A stretch of 64,000 nt of DNA, taken from positions 20,607,001-20,671,000 of the forward strand of contig CM029120.1 of the NCBI GenBank assembly GCA_016859345.1. The letters are read 5' to 3'. The position numbers and the translations under genes were made by a program. The notes under the pieces were generated by a model, which did no database searches, had not been told where the DNA came from, and worked only from the letters and a program-made list of their open reading frames with translations. The first letter of the stretch is position 1. The number at the start of each line of letters is the position of its first letter. The stretch comes from Istiophorus platypterus. Lineage: Eukaryota; Chordata; Actinopteri; Istiophoriformes; Istiophoridae. This document shows positions 36,666 to 50,936 of the stretch, piece after piece.

Positions 36666-39429
36666 TACATTTGCCAGAACACAAACAGACACTAAATTAA
36701 TAATAATTTTGTACTGTTACCCCTGGGTATATAAATAAGCAAGACTTTGCTATGTCAACTTAAAAGGTTAAGTCCATGTCATGTTCACTACTTGTTTCTC
36801 CTACAATTTAGTGGAACAAAGGCCAAACTTTTGATTTAAATTTTAATTTTGAACTTATCATTAAACACAACTTTATGTTTTATATGAGGAAAGCAGATTA
36901 AAAAAAACAATCATCTAATCTATAATCTGAATTTTTTAAACTCAGTTTGGGGATCTTGTGTTTCTGCCTTAAAAAAAAAAACATGCCAGAAAAGATAATA
37001 AATAAGTAATTATTATAAATTATAAATAATTATAAATAATTATTTAATGTAACTAAATGTCTATATGAGACTAAATGAAGCATTAGTAATTAACGTTGAG
37101 GTCTGAATCAGGCAGATGAATAGAATTTGTTCTTGGAAGGATAAAATGAGCCAGTCACCTAGTTTGGTAGTAGTATACCCAAGTGCATCAGTTAGGATAA
37201 TCAGAGAACGTAATGCTAGGGAAATTAATAATTTCTTTAAAGAAAAAAAAAATCAGGGCACTATCCCTCTGTTGTCATAGGCAGCAGAAGAAAAGTTTAG
37301 CCCACTCTTTAGTTTTGGGTCAACAAGGAAGGCAAGAATCTCTTCAGCAATACTCCCACTATCTTTGTCAGGCCTACTCTGGCTCAAGAAATGAGCCAGG
37401 AATGAAGGAAGAAGGATGAAAGAAGGATGGAGGAAGGATGAAGGATGAAGGAACTTCAAATCGCTCTATATCCATACATGACTCCACATACCACTGAACA
37501 CAGTTCCATTAGGTCAGACCTTCTGTTTACATTGTGCTTAACCATATACATTCTCCTCACCTGGTTAACTTTACTTTCCTGTGACTTGCCCTGATAACTG
37601 TAGCTGGCATTTTGCTGCCTACCAAACACTATGGACCAGTGTACCAGAGATTCCTATTTTACCCATAGAGATTTTAGCTCTTTACCACTTGAACCTAAAT
37701 CATTGATTTGTCCCCTGTAGAACGACTATAGCCCACTAGCATAAAGCTTTTATATAACTAGTAAGATAACCCTAAAGTAACAAAATATCTAAGTTACATT
37801 AGAGCCCAACATTTACTAGCTATGCTTGTACTAGTTACTTATATGTCCAAAGACAGACATCAACTCTAACCATAGTAGCTGTTGTTATGTGCCTGTTCTC
37901 TGCTGCCTACATCTTTCCTGAAGCTCCCTGAACTGCAGTCATCAATCCAGGTGGGTGAAATGTAGTGAGGACACCCCTTCTTTTCATTATAAATTCCACT
38001 AAATTAACCATTTTGTAATAATCCCTTCAGACATGCTCAGGAGTTTCGAGATGAACTTCTTACTCATAATAAAGGTGTCCAAAAAACATCTGCCAGACCT
38101 GGCAATACCATCTTCAACATGGAGCAACTGACATTATGATCTGATAATGCATGACGGGCAGGCCGTATACTTCCATAATGCCGCTTGTGGTCACCCAATT
38201 GTAGAACTCTAAAATAAGGACAAGAGAAGATAGAAACAACCTTCGAATAGAAGACAAAGGACTGCATTTGATATTGAAAATAATGTCTTACAATAAGAGA
38301 ATAATCAAAATAAATGGATAATTTATCAGCAGTCTTTTCCCCTCTTTCTCTGTCTCTCCCTTCCTCTTTCTGCACTACACACTGACACACCCAGAACTGT
38401 CCCTAAACAGAGCCACAACAGGCACATCAAAAATATCCTCACTCTTTTCAGGGCGGCATTGTACTGATTTTCTCTCTGTTTAAAGTAGATGAATGTAATT
38501 AACATGATTAACCATGTTTGATATTACTCTGCAAATACCAATATTTAAATGATGTAAAATGACTGAGTTATAAAACCTAGAATTTAATGCAATGTTCAAC
38601 ATGCACAATTCAATACGTAACAGACCTCTTTAATTTTGATGAGTTTGAGTGCACATATATAATTCATTCATTTGTACATCTATTCATAGTTCTATTTCAT
38701 TTACAGATAAACGAGTCAGCCAAGAAAGTGGAAAGTATGCCTTTCTGTTCACAATCAGAATGGAGCTGGAGCATCAGGTAGTCACAAGTTTCTTTTAGCA
38801 CCGCCCCCTGAAGAACACTGGGTATTCTGGTTGGATACGGTCACTGTCACTCTACACTAAGTGTAGAAAACAAGCCAAGATCATGTTTTGTTCAGTTTAC
38901 TTTATTAAGTTGCCATTTAGCACTGCAGCTCCAAGCACAATTCAGTTTCAGCACAGATTCTTTCAGGAACAGCCAGTTTAATTTCTTATGATTTCGCTCA
39001 CTTTCACAGTTCAGCTAATGGGGGGGGGCTTTATCTCTTTCTTACAACAGCTTGTCAACTAGGACCATTGCCATTGCAACCAATCTGACACTACGCAGAC
39101 TTATTTTACCTCTAAACTACTATCTTAATGCCATCTCTTGGCCAGGTAGCTAATCTAACCAGGAGAACACCAGATGGTCTGAATAAGTTAAAGCATTCTG
39201 AAAATTGAACATGAAATGTTCTCATTAACTCTTGTCAAGAAACCAAATCGGAGTATTTCCTAAAATGTCAAACTATTGCTTTAAAGCTGCTGTGATCAGT
39301 ATTACAATGGATAAAGTGACTACAATCATAGATTTCATGTTTATTTACTGTTTTGCAGTTTTAATGTTTTGATGTAGACCTACCACTCTCACCAGTGTCA
39401 TTTTCATCAGCAACAACAGGTGTTATTAG
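36666..39429. other. Intergenic stretch, no gene recognised
   Basis: Contains an AT-rich ATTATAAATA tandem patch at 37,005-37,045 and a GGATGAA-type purine microsatellite at 37,385-37,452. No supported coding sequence. Confidence 0.45.
37385..37452. repeat. GGATGAA/GGAAGGA purine-rich microsatellite
   Basis: Imperfect tandem 4-8 base units made only of A, G and T, with strong strand asymmetry. Confidence 0.85.
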
Positions 39430-39565
39430 CAAAAACAGCTCTAGAAACAGAACACTACCTGCCCTACATTAACAGCAGTTAGCTGATGCCTGGGGAACAT
39501 AGTGGAGCATTCAGCAGCTAAAGAGCTGCTCAGGCTATACCAAAACATATAAATACCATATATAC

Positions 39566-39613
<48 letters not shown>

Positions 39614-39650
39614 AAACAGAGCTAAGAGGAAAGTGAACATTGAGCATTAA
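39430..39650 (+). repeat. Dispersed fish repeat (ACAGCTCTAGAAAC family), copy 2, split by (AT)n
   Basis: AAAACAGCTCTAGAAACAGA, then ATAGTGGAGCATTCAGCAGC, TAAAGAGCTGCT, and after an AT tract at 39,568-39,611, ACCAAACAGAGCTAAGAGG. The block order matches 36,395-36,665. The microsatellite appears to have grown inside the element. Confidence 0.6.
39568..39611. repeat. (AT)n microsatellite
   Basis: About 22 uninterrupted AT units inside a dispersed repeat. Confidence 0.95.
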
Positions 39651-42600
39651 TGACTAAATGCTAATGCTGCTCTCGATCTACTAGATGTGTATCTTGCTAT
39701 TGCTTGATAGTTTTGTTATAGCATACTATGCTGCTTCCATAGTGGCCCAAAAAATCATTTAATGCATTGTCCATGCATTAAATGTGCATTTTGTAAGTTG
39801 CAAGTCTATTTTCATCTGGTTTGCATGCATAAATACAATGGTAGTGCATTGACCTTTGCGTGCTACCAAAACACAGGTGACCTATACTTGATGCCATGTA
39901 TCATGTGTAGCAGCAGCTGGAGTGCCGAAGCAGCTGCTGGTGCTGTTCTGATAATGTGCTGCTTTCACTACGCAGCCTGTGTAGATACAGTGTAAAGCTG
40001 TGCCCGTGGTTTGCCAAGACAAAACATGGAGGGAGATGCCAAACATCAAAATTCAGTGTTAACCACATGCAGAGTATTTGGTTTTTATCTTATCGATGCT
40101 TTGCCAGTTGGTAACAGTTCAACATCCAATCATGGTCTAGTTTATGACCAGGCAAACAAGGTTATTGCTTTGAAAGGCTGTGGTTGAATAGAACCAATGT
40201 CATCGTTTGTATCTCTAGAACAGATCTGTCTGTGAGACATGTTTGGATCGCTTAAAGTCACACTAGGACAGCATGACACATACTGTGACATACTACAAGG
40301 CATATGATTGATGGTACATAATACATTGGCTATTAGAAGATATTTTCCCAAATTGTCATATATATAGTTATTGTAACAAATCTCTGTGGCAGCTATTATT
40401 TCTCATTATGTTATTCTGAGTGCTTTCAATTTGTTTAAACAATGATGAACAGTATGTTGTTGAACTGAGTACGCTGTCTCTTTCAGTAGATTTTTCATTT
40501 GTTAATTAGGCTCAGTGTGACCTGTGGTGTACAATAAGATGGAGCAACTGCTTTCCTCTCTTTATGAAAGCTACTATCATTTCTCTTTTTAGCTGCAGCA
40601 CCAATGGGATTCCCTAATGTTATACAGTAGCATACTTTGTTAGCATTAAGAATTGTCATTTAAAATGGAAATTTGAATCACAGCTAAGGTTATGCTGCCC
40701 ATAGGGAATGAGTTAAAGATGAGTGTGCATGTTAAAGACGAGCTACAGAATGTAGTGCAGGGGGCTGTGATATTCTATTACTATAACAACAGCTTTCTTT
40801 GATATCCATGTTAATGAAAGAGAGTTACACCTTTTTTTGTCAGCGGATGAAATTTTCATGAATAGCAACAAAATTGAGCTCCCTGCCACCAGAGGAACCA
40901 TTTTGACCCAGAATCAAAAGGTTCCATCTGCCTGAGAGCCTTGTGTCAGCAGTTTAACAATATCACACTATCTACCACATCTCTGTGATCAAGACATGGC
41001 TGCAGCTCAAACGCTCCCTCAGAATGACGGCTGGGGACAGAAATAGTGGGAGGAGAAAGATTCGATCTCAGCTTGGCTAGTGCTTTGATGTGAGTCAAGT
41101 CGTCCATTGATTACAGCAGCCCGGTCCTTCGTGGTCGGGGCAGTTCTGTTCCTTTTGGGATACACCCTGCAGAAAGTAGCTGCTGAGGAAATACATGCCT
41201 CTTATGTGGAAAATAAGGCTGGCAGTCTTACTACAGATGTATTCTATATGATGTTTGTGAAAAGGGGAGGCAAAATACCGAATGTATACCATGAAACCTC
41301 CAGCTATCAGAGTCACTTTTTGCTTCTTCTGGGATGATGCTGCAGGCTGACTTCCATTTTCACTACCAGTATCAATACTTTGAGTAGGCGTAAAGAGAAT
41401 TTTGCATATGAACACAGATGATTATTATTTATTATACGAGGGAATGGTGCCTTTTTTTGACCTGTTACTCTCTGGACATTTTCCTACCTCATCACAGGAA
41501 CTCCACCAACAGATATGAAAAACACAACTCCAAAAGGAGACCATGGACAGACATGCTTCATATTTACCACCAGCAGTGACAGCACCGCCTCAGGAAGTAT
41601 TTGTCCTCGGCCCAAATAGTGTTACTCGTCTGGAAAAACAACAGCAACACAGAGCGTGGTATTACATTTTCGTTCGGAGCCACCACACAGTGCTGACAGA
41701 GACAGTACCGTTTTCGCCCCGGAGCTAGCAGCAGACTTGACTGAACATAAATAACACTTCTGAATCAGTGAGTTACTGCTGTGAGTTCTCGAGCTTTCAC
41801 CACCCCGACCAAGGCAATTACGGCACAGTCGTGGGGTATGTGTGGATGTGTGTGTAGAGGGGTGGTTTTGTGCTAAACTCCTTGGGGAAAAACCTTAAAT
41901 CGTTGTGGTTAATCCTGTCAGAAGCATTTAGGATAAGCCCATTATATTTCATTTCAATATATGAAAAGAGATGCCACACTGCCTTTGCATCTTCATATCT
42001 GCTTCAGCTCATGTTCAATTCAATTCAATTCAACTTTATTAATCCCCATGGAAGAAATTGATTTAAAGGCAAGAAGAGTGCCTCAGACAACAAGATAAGG
42101 GACATAAGAACCGAGTCATGGTGGGGGAGAGGGAGGGATAGGCACAGTGAGTGCATTTTATGAGGCTAGCTTTGTGTGAAGACCAGAGTGAAGACTTCAT
42201 TGCGTGGGCTTTGTTTTTAAGGATGGAAAAAATATCTCTTCTGACCTGCAACTCTAAAAAAAACGTGTGTTTCAGTCAGAATGAGGTATGCAAGGATAGA
42301 AAATGCACATGTGTGCAAGTTTATTTCTATCAATCCAGTGAAGTGTGGAGGGGAAAAAAAGCCTGATATTAACTTTTATTGGATTTTTGCTTTCTGGCAA
42401 GTTGTCTCTGACAATCTTGAAAATTGAGACAACCATATTGTTTTTCCTGCCCCTCAATTATAGCATTTAAGAAGGACTGATTGTAGTTGCGCAAAAAAAT
42501 AAATAAATAAATAAAAAATTATTGCAATTTTGTCTCAGCACCTCTTATAATGTGACCTCTCTGTGTAGGCAATGTTGAACAGCGACAGCTAGAAATGTGC

Positions 42601-43344
42601 TCTAGCTCAATATATGCTTTTAAATAACACACAATAAAAATACAAAAGAAGAGTCAAATGAGAAAACCATAGGCTCTCTTATGGAATCGCTATAGCCAAC
42701 TTCACCTAAAGCTTTATGTATTCTCTCCATACAATTGATGTGCTTACTCTAAATGATGGGGTTGTTCCTAGTATTGAGCTGCAGTCAGAATGTATACCTT
42801 TTGTGTAAACCTTTCAATTGTCTTGAGGCTCAACATCCTTCATTTACTCAATGATTGTTTTAATTATCTACTATCCAATTATCTCCTTTGAGATTGATAT
42901 AACAAGCAAAATCAATAAAAGACAATGGCCCGTATAAGCACACTAATCATAAACAGTTAAAGGCTCACCCAAACGAAAAAGAAAAATAAAGAACACATTT
43001 TCTACCTTACAGGTATACCAGCCAGGTCGGCAGTGGGGTTTTATTTGCCAGCATAACAATGACACTGTCTCTACAAAAAAAAAGGAGATGGTCTTCAATT
43101 TTTAAAATATAATTTTTCAGTGGTTTGAGCTGCACAAACAGAATCCTATACACCTCCACTGTATTAGGGTACAAGAAGAAATTTCGAGGATATCTTAAAA
43201 CTTTGGCAAATACAACCAAAACTAAGTGCATGGCATTAACTAGGGTAAGTCAGAAAATATCTCTTGTCTTTTGTGATTTTGTTGAGTGCAGCTTTTAAAT
43301 TAAAACCTGGGAAATGAGAAGAATGTGTCTTTAAACATGTTTTC
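39651..43344. other. Intergenic stretch, no gene recognised
   Basis: The 41,480-41,840 part is richer in GC and contains CpG, possibly a decayed repeat or regulatory island. ATTCA repeats at 42,014-42,035 followed by CTTTATTAATCCCC look like the 3' tail of a LINE. An AAAT tract lies at 42,498-42,516. No exon supported. Confidence 0.4.
42014..42060 (+). repeat. Possible LINE 3' tail with (ATTCA)n
   Basis: Four TTCAA-type units lead into CTTTATTAATCCCCATGG, a pattern common at the ends of fish LINE copies. Only the end is recognisable. Confidence 0.4.
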
Positions 43345-43520
43345 CTTTTCGATTTTTTTGACATTTTGCCTTTATTTATTAGTTTTTGACAGTCCAGAGA
43401 GAGAGAGGACAGGGAATGAAAGGGCTATAACATGCAACAAGTGAGCCCTGTTCAGAAATCAACTATGGACCTTTCAGTTATGTGGATAGTGACTTAACCA
43501 TCAAACCACTAGATGCCCCA
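43345..43520 (-). repeat. tRNA-derived SINE, decayed
   Basis: On the minus strand it begins GGGGCATCTAGTGGTTTGAT, with an A-box-like TGGTTTGATGGTTAAG and a degenerate B-box GGTCCATAGTTGATTTC about 35 bases later. The body continues ACTTGTTGCATGTTAT, CATTCCCTGTCCTCTCTC and a CTAATAAATAAAGGCAAAAT tail. This is the layout of a common fish SINE. It is a repeat, not a tRNA gene. Confidence 0.65.
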
Positions 43521-44769
43521 TGTGCCTTTAAACATGTAGTGCCCAATTTATACTGGATTTATGAGGTTAATTCTATTTGAGAGATTAAAAAATCAGATCA
43601 TGATATATTGGCTCACATTTATCTTTAAATGAATACATCACATAATAAGAGTAACCGGTGTAAATATTTGTTTGCGTTATAATCCTCAAGCATGAGTTAC
43701 CTGTGAGCAGATGATGTGTTTTCATGAGAGAGAATAAAACAGAAAGAGACATTGGCTGTTCTTTTGGGCAGCAGCAGGGAGCTGTTTTCATAGAAAAAAA
43801 GATCTAAAAATCCACTGTCTACTGTATTAATGTATTAATATGTACTGTGTGAGTATATAATCTCTGTAAATCCACCCAGACCGACCTTTGAATATGATAT
43901 CTGAGGTTGATTAGAATGTAAAGAGAAACTCTGAATGTGAATGGAAAGAACAGACCAGAGGTGAAACACAGAGATGTCCATTTTGGTCATATTTACAGAA
44001 GAATGTCCAGTTTAAGTCTTTGACATTTTATGTACTTTGATCATAATTCCTAACACCTATAGTAAAAGTTGCATGGCTTTAATCAATGGGTAATTGAGTA
44101 GTTGTTATTTTTTACCAACCAACATACCATTACAGTAAAATAACTACTGTATATACTCTAATGTAGGCTACTTGATTGTTTTGACCACCCTCCAACACTG
44201 TTTTAAGATCTAAATTAGCTGCTATTCTATGTAGGTCACAGAGCTCTTGGGAGCATTGCTCTAGTGGTGCTGCAAGCATTGTGACATTTTTCTCAGCCAC
44301 AAGAGAGCCCTTCTGAAGAAATGGGCTTCATCTAAACCACAGCGACCGACTACAAGGCAACATTAGACTTTTCAACAAGCACCATCAAGAGATCACTGAT
44401 TCATCACAGTTTATTTCTATTACGCATAACTCATGACCCAGGAGCTTCATTAGGCTCTTATGAACTTTTACATGACGTGCATAGATGTTCCACAAATAGT
44501 TCTTCGTGAGAGCGTTAAGGGAGGTCAAGTGTGAGTTATTTATTTGGGTCCTTACACTATGTATGTACTTGTGGAATGACTGGGATTGCATATTATTTTT
44601 TTATTAAACAGAGCAAACTATTTTTTTATTACTTAGTGTGACCCACTAACAAAAGGCTTTTCACAACACATCAAAGTCACTATGGAATTTTCTCAAGTAT
44701 TTAATTTAGTTCATTATGTAAGTTATAGGTTGCTGACTAAAAATAGTTACGCATGTACACCTAATATAA

Positions 44770-44828
<59 letters not shown>

Positions 44829-47800
44829 GTATTTAAAGAATAAATCAACTTTATTAAATCTCAGATCTTATTTTTAAAGGTTTGCCATTTTAAAAAGTTA
44901 AGATTACACTGTTCTCCGCAAACCAAGCGGAACTCTGTGTATATGGGACAGGGCCTTGATGTAACTAAAGATATAACATGATTATATGTTGGCATGAGTG
45001 TTTTGAAAAGGGGTAAATAAATGTGCTTGTTGAATGGAAATGGCATTATGCTAATACCAAGTGTGATTTCAACATGAAATAACGTACTTCTATGGCATAA
45101 GAAAGAAGAAGGAAGCTGTAGATGCAAGATGAAACGAAATCATACAGAGCTGTAACTGACAGAGCGAAGACTCAAAAAATATTTCTCTGATAGACTGCTC
45201 CTCCATCAGAGCTCCTAAAAACAATGCTGGATTGTGGATTACATTCATTTCCTGATGTGTACACTGCTGTAAAGCTGCTGTAATTATTATTTTTTAAATT
45301 AGCAAAGGATCAAATGAATAGGGGATATTTAAAATGGGTCACTTTTATTGACAAACCCACAGAGAATCAGTTCTATGGGGCTTTTAAAATATGCTGTAAA
45401 TCATTGTTTTTGTTTTATAGCCCACACCTTTGCTGCTTTGATTCTATCACTGCTCTCGACACCCATTTTCCAGCAGCAGCAGCAGACAGGTTTAAAAAAT
45501 AAAACAAAACAAAAAAAAACACCAAAAAAACCCTCTGACTAAATCACAGAATACCACCTACCCACCACCATACATCTAACCAAGGTAGCAACTAAACACA
45601 GTGCAGCTTCACCATCTAAAATGTCAGGTATTCCTCCCAAGATTTGGTGCTAAAACTGAAGGAATGCCCAAGTCGCTCTGTTTGCTAACACGTTCATCAA
45701 CTTTACAAAGAGATAATAAGTCAATATGTTTACAGACCACTGCACTGCCACCAAGTGACAAAACAATTAATTACTGCAGGTTTGAGATTGCAACTGACAC
45801 TTCCTGTTAGCATCTGCGAGGGAAAGTGTTCTTTCTCACAAACGTCATGGATTAAAAACTACAAGAAAAAAGACTACTCAAGTATTCAACTCAGGATCGT
45901 TTGCCATGAAATATGAACTCGAACAGTAAAATTATAACTCGACAGTCCACTGTAATTAGCCATCCATCACGTAGTTTTCTTGCACCTGCTTCTTGTGCTG
46001 GTTTTGGTGATAAGATGACACTTTTGGCTGATTTACAACCTGGCTAATTGTCTGAATATCTGTTTCTTGCCCCATCAGACCTTGTTTAGGTGAAGTCATG
46101 TCTTTCAAGATTTTAGCGAATATCTATACATGTACAATGTTATTACATCTGGTAAGAATAAAAGCAGAGCTTAAAACTATATTCATTATTGTACTTAACT
46201 GGAATTGTCATTTAAACTAAAATAAATGTTGAATAATCTATCAGAGTAAAATAATTAATCATTTTAACTATATTTGTCATAACAATTGTAGCATATACTG
46301 CCTCACAAGATGAAGTATATACGTGACATGTTGAGACAATATTTTACTGACCTTATTAACTGACCTGATTAAGTGACAGCATAAGGAACTTGCTGACGAT
46401 AGAACTGTGTAAGAGGCTTCTGTATAACACGACACTGGCATTTAGCCCCGGTCCTGTGGAGATCTCTGACCTATCCACTCCCTCAGGACAGCTTCATTCT
46501 TCCCTTTTATAGGGTTTCATCAATCCTTGCAGCTTAGTCCCGAGCTGTGGTCACTTTCACAATGAAGAAAGGGTCTTTGTCTGCCCCCCCACCTTCCCAG
46601 ACCTGTGGGATGATTTGTTGATCTTCATCATGGAGAGCATTTGATCACTCAGACAGTGCTTGGCGCAAGGTAGACCTGTGGCATCCTTTCTGGGCTTAAA
46701 TGGCCCACGCTGACCCACCGCTGTACTGAGACTTATTCTGTCATCATCTGCAGACTCATCTTTCAGACTCTGTATGTTACCTTTTGCTCCTTGTAATTTG
46801 AAACACTAATGCGACTTGTAATAGATATAAAGCATGCAACACAATTCAGTGTTGCAAAATTGTGCATCTTATGGGTTAATATATAGAAAAGGTCACTGTG
46901 TCTTAGAAGGACTACAGGCTTCTAGGCTGAACCTGCACTTTTTTCCCCAAAGTAGATGGTTTAGAATGAGTCAGCAACCAAATGAATGATTCTGTGTTTA
47001 AAATACAAAAATGCTTGATTTGTTGTGAATTACTTCTCTTTTGTACAAAAAATCTCCTTCTTAATAATTGACCTACATTTAAATGCCAGGCATCTTTTTG
47101 TAGAGGTAACAATGCCATTTTCCACAGCTGATACCTCAGAATGGAACGTACCAACCACTTAAAATGAATTTGTGATCATTTCACACTGAATTTCAGACTT
47201 TTGAGATCAGAAAAGCTGCACAAAAACCTACTATATGTTCAGTAGGTGCATGCACTACCTAAATTTGCTTCTGGGAAAAAAGTTGTGATGACTGCACCTG
47301 TTGCTGACTGATATGTCAGATGGTGTAGAGGGCAGTTTAGTTTGAGAGGGTCTGACTGTATCATACATATTCAGGATCACCTGTTTGCATTGCAGTATTA
47401 CACATAGAGTGAGATGACCCATTCTGCCACATAAAAAGCCAGAATATAACATATAACCTCCTATCAAATTCAGTTTCCCCTTGAGGGCTGTAATAGTGAA
47501 GTTTTCTTCAGATGTTTGGTAGATTTTTAATGAAGTTTCCATTCAGCTTAGCAAACATGACGAGCTTTAGTAACAAATAAGATACGAAGATTTTCTTTTT
47601 ATTTGAACCTCATAACAAGATGTGGTATGAATACAGATCTGTGTGTGTGTGTGTGGAGGGAGGGTACCTTATTTTGAATGGGATATCACTTTAAAACTCT
47701 CAGTGTCCACATAACAAGAGTTCAAAGCACAATACACTCCCTCACATAGGCCACTCGGACACAACATTAAAACTGGTAACTTGTTTGATTGAATTTTATA

Positions 47801-49639
47801 TTAAATAAAAGTTGGTTCAAATCACTCTGTGGTCAGCACCAGGTACGGGAGGGGTTGAATTACTTGAAACTAATTGTTTCAAGTCTCTTCTACTTTTTTT
47901 CAAAGTACTGGTAGTGTTAATGATAAAGTGACAAAGTGGGTGAGACTACACAAAATGTCCCACTTACACCTGACATATTTATAATAATGCTTGTTGTCTG
48001 CTGTTTTAATCTATAACATTCGTAACACTTACTATCCTGTGTTGTTTGTTTTTGGCATTGGGGTTTTTTATTTTCAGGAGGTTAAGAATTTCCTGGTTGA
48101 AAAATTCACTGTAGCTGTGCACATATGATCTGTCAACCTTAAGCTGATACGAGTTGAGTTTTCATCTATTTATTCCAATCAACTTCCCCAGGGAAACTCA
48201 TCGCACCCTTCAAAATTTAAGAGAAATCGAGAATCTATTAAGGAGAACAAAGCCAAAGACAGCTAAATGGAGGCACTAGAAAGAAGAACTGAAAACAGTG
48301 TAGATGTTAAAAAGAGAATCCCAGAGCAGCAGAGTCGTGAGTATGACACGATTCTTGTTGTCCTGATGGAATTAGTAATGCGGAAAGATACATTATTTAC
48401 CAATTATGTTTATCTTGGAGCATTAAAGCACATATTTGAATCAGAACTAGGCTCTTCTAAAGCAGACAGACAGTAATCCTGCACATCATGTCTTCAATGC
48501 ATCCAAGTCAATTTCCAGATCTGGAGTTAGATTTATTTATTAGAAACTTCTACTGTCATAATTACTAGTGTTAAGTGAAACTAGCTGGAGTGTAAATGCT
48601 CAAACGATTTATTTCATAAGTATACACAGTCCCTGTCAGTTCAAATTTTGTCTCCCCACACCGCCGTCCTGACAGACTTGACAAAACTTTACAAGACATT
48701 AGGAATATAATGCTGCAACTGTGCTCCCAGGAGGATTTTCCTGTTCGAAGTTACGTTTTGTACCAACCTGCAAATGTGGAGAAGTAGATGTGGTTACCCA
48801 CTGCTTAACCTCCCTGGGAGCTGATCTTCATATCAGCTCCCTCATGTTGTACTTGCAGTTGCTGTTGCTGTTGTGATCCGGAAGGTTACAGTAAGATAAA
48901 GCACGGATGAACAGTGAGAAGCTTATTCCCACTACTGCTGCTCTACATGGGGACTTGTCAGACTTAGTTTAGAGGCTTGGTGCTGAGGTCTAGCCTAAAG
49001 CCAATACAGTAGCTACAAAACCCTCATGAATATAAAATTTTCCTCCTGACTCCCAATGCCTAAACCTGTTGACTTGTTTGGTTAAATGAGAACTTCTTTC
49101 GTTGTTCAACGGTGTTACATTTAATGGTCTCACTTGTCAAGAGTTTCACAGAGAGACCTGCACTTTAATTAAACATGGCTGTGCTGAGCTGTTCACTGTC
49201 AGACAAATATGAGTTAGTTCTGACCCAGAGGTTGATGCGATGCATTTTCAACATGTCCCTGACATGTCCCTTCAATCACTCCTCTCTCTGCTCACAGGCC
49301 ACACTCATACTCATTTAAAAATTAATCTCAAATAAGTTCAACTGTTATTAAATTATTGGATGGCTCAGATTGTAATCCCAGCCAAATCATGACTTCTACC
49401 TCGCCCTGACATTAAATTTGATTCTCATCTATATGCAGCTTATACTTGCTGCCCTTTGAAATGCTTTTATCTCCAAAATGTCAGCTTTTCAGAAACAGTC
49501 TTTTATGAAAATAGGTTTACTCATCATGAGTTTTACAAAGCTTGTTAAACAGTGCGATGTCCTCTGTGGCTCCAAAGGAGCGCTTTAAAGATTGAGAAAA
49601 AAACAGTGATGATGTCATCAGGCTGATTTAGGACTAGGC
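43521..49639. other. Long intergenic stretch, no gene recognised
   Basis: Holds a long GT microsatellite (44,771-44,825) and a GTGTGTGT patch near 47,640. A more complex block at 46,430-46,780 is a weak conserved non-coding candidate. At 47,745-47,800 the sequence resembles a short fish repeat fragment (CACTCGGACACAACATTAAA). An ATG-initiated 69-codon frame at 48,267-48,476 has no domain or splice context. Confidence 0.4.
44771..44825. repeat. (GT)n microsatellite
   Basis: About 27 uninterrupted GT units. Confidence 0.97.
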
Positions 49640-49830
49640 TATAGATAACAACTGAAACTATTAATTATTGACCAACATAGACTAATAATTGTTTAGTCAT
49701 TTGGGTCAAACATTTCCTTATTCCAGCTTCACAAAAGAAATGATTTTCTGCTTTTATTTGTCCTATGTAATAGCATAATGAATATTTGGGGTTATGGAAT
49801 GTTGGTTGGATGCAAAACAAATATACAAAC
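49640..49830 (+). repeat. Decayed dispersed repeat or MITE
   Basis: AACTATTAATTATTGACC, then TTATTCCAGCTTCACAAAAG, TTTGTCCTATGTAATAGC and GGTTATGGAATGTTGGTTGG match in order a common fish non-autonomous element. Related pieces are at 57,690-57,765 and 61,375-61,545, the latter two showing the AAAATGTCA(G/A)GAAATAGTG block. Confidence 0.55.
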
Positions 49831-50936
49831 ATGGGCTGTGCATTTTTTTATATGCAAAACTATTAACCACAATCAGGGGCATAATTATCAGATTTCTTAT
49901 CTATGGAAATGATCCTTAGTGGCAGTACTAATTGAGACTTAAAATTTAGAAAGCAAAAACTGTGTCATAACCAGGCTGTTTAGGACATGACCGAATTGCA
50001 TCAAATCAATAATAAGGTCAGCTTATGTTAAAGTACTGCTGGAATCAGAGGATTCGTGTACAAGCTTATTACTGTAGCTGTTTTTTCTCAGGTCTTCATA
50101 AAAAACTGTCAGGCAACTTTTAATTTCATTCAGATCGCTGCTGCTATAGTCTTAACGAAGACAAACTGAAGATAGCACATCAAATCCCAGGTCTCAACAC
50201 TGGCTTCCAGGCTTTCATTCAAAAAAATCTCTCAGTGGCCTTTAACTTCAATACATCTGTGGCTGTGTCTCTCAAGTCATCTGCTAAGGGTCAGCTAACT
50301 GTTTCCACAGCATAGCCAGAAATCATGTTGTGGTTCAGCATAGGGAAAATCAGGTGAGCCTACTCCCAAGATCATAGGCAAAAATTACCATAATGTTAAA
50401 ATCATTTTTTAAATTAAGTTATATTAGGGAGGACATTAGGGATATTAGGGAGGCCTGTAGGACACCATTCATCTGGAAAATATAGTTTGTCACTGGGTCC
50501 TCACTTTATGTTTAGTAGGCTACTTCATCAAGTCCTCTGCCTGAGAGTAGTTTCTGGCAGGTTGATTTAGGGCTGAGTCAGCGTCTATATTCATCTCCTT
50601 ACTATGTGAGGAGGAAAATAGTGCGGGTCACGGTGCAGCTGTGAGAATAATGGCTGAATTTGATCTTTTTCTATTCCCATCAATATTGTCATGTGACAAA
50701 GTTCAGCAATATGCTTTCTTTCACCATTATTTAAACCTGAGGCTAATGAAGAGCAGCTAGCCTTACTGGCTCCTATTACTCTGCTCTGAGCAGTGCACCC
50801 ATGACACGCTGAGAGACAGAGGAGGATCATAGACAGATGAGGTCCTGACAGTTGTACAAGATATTGCTGCTGCCATTCAGAGACAGAATCATTATTAACT
50901 GGTAAACAAGAACTGCACAAAACACACTAAATGCTT

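Noticed and set aside
41107..41337. 76-codon frame with a hydrophobic, signal-peptide-like start
   Set aside because: Starts at TTG, lacks splice context and homology I can recognise, and the reverse strand is equally open.
43345..43520. tRNA gene
   Set aside because: A- and B-box-like motifs are degenerate and followed by a SINE body and tail; no cloverleaf is apparent.
50425..50455. Three TTAGGG hexamers
   Set aside because: They are spaced irregularly within 30 bases and flanked by unrelated sequence; not an interstitial telomeric array.
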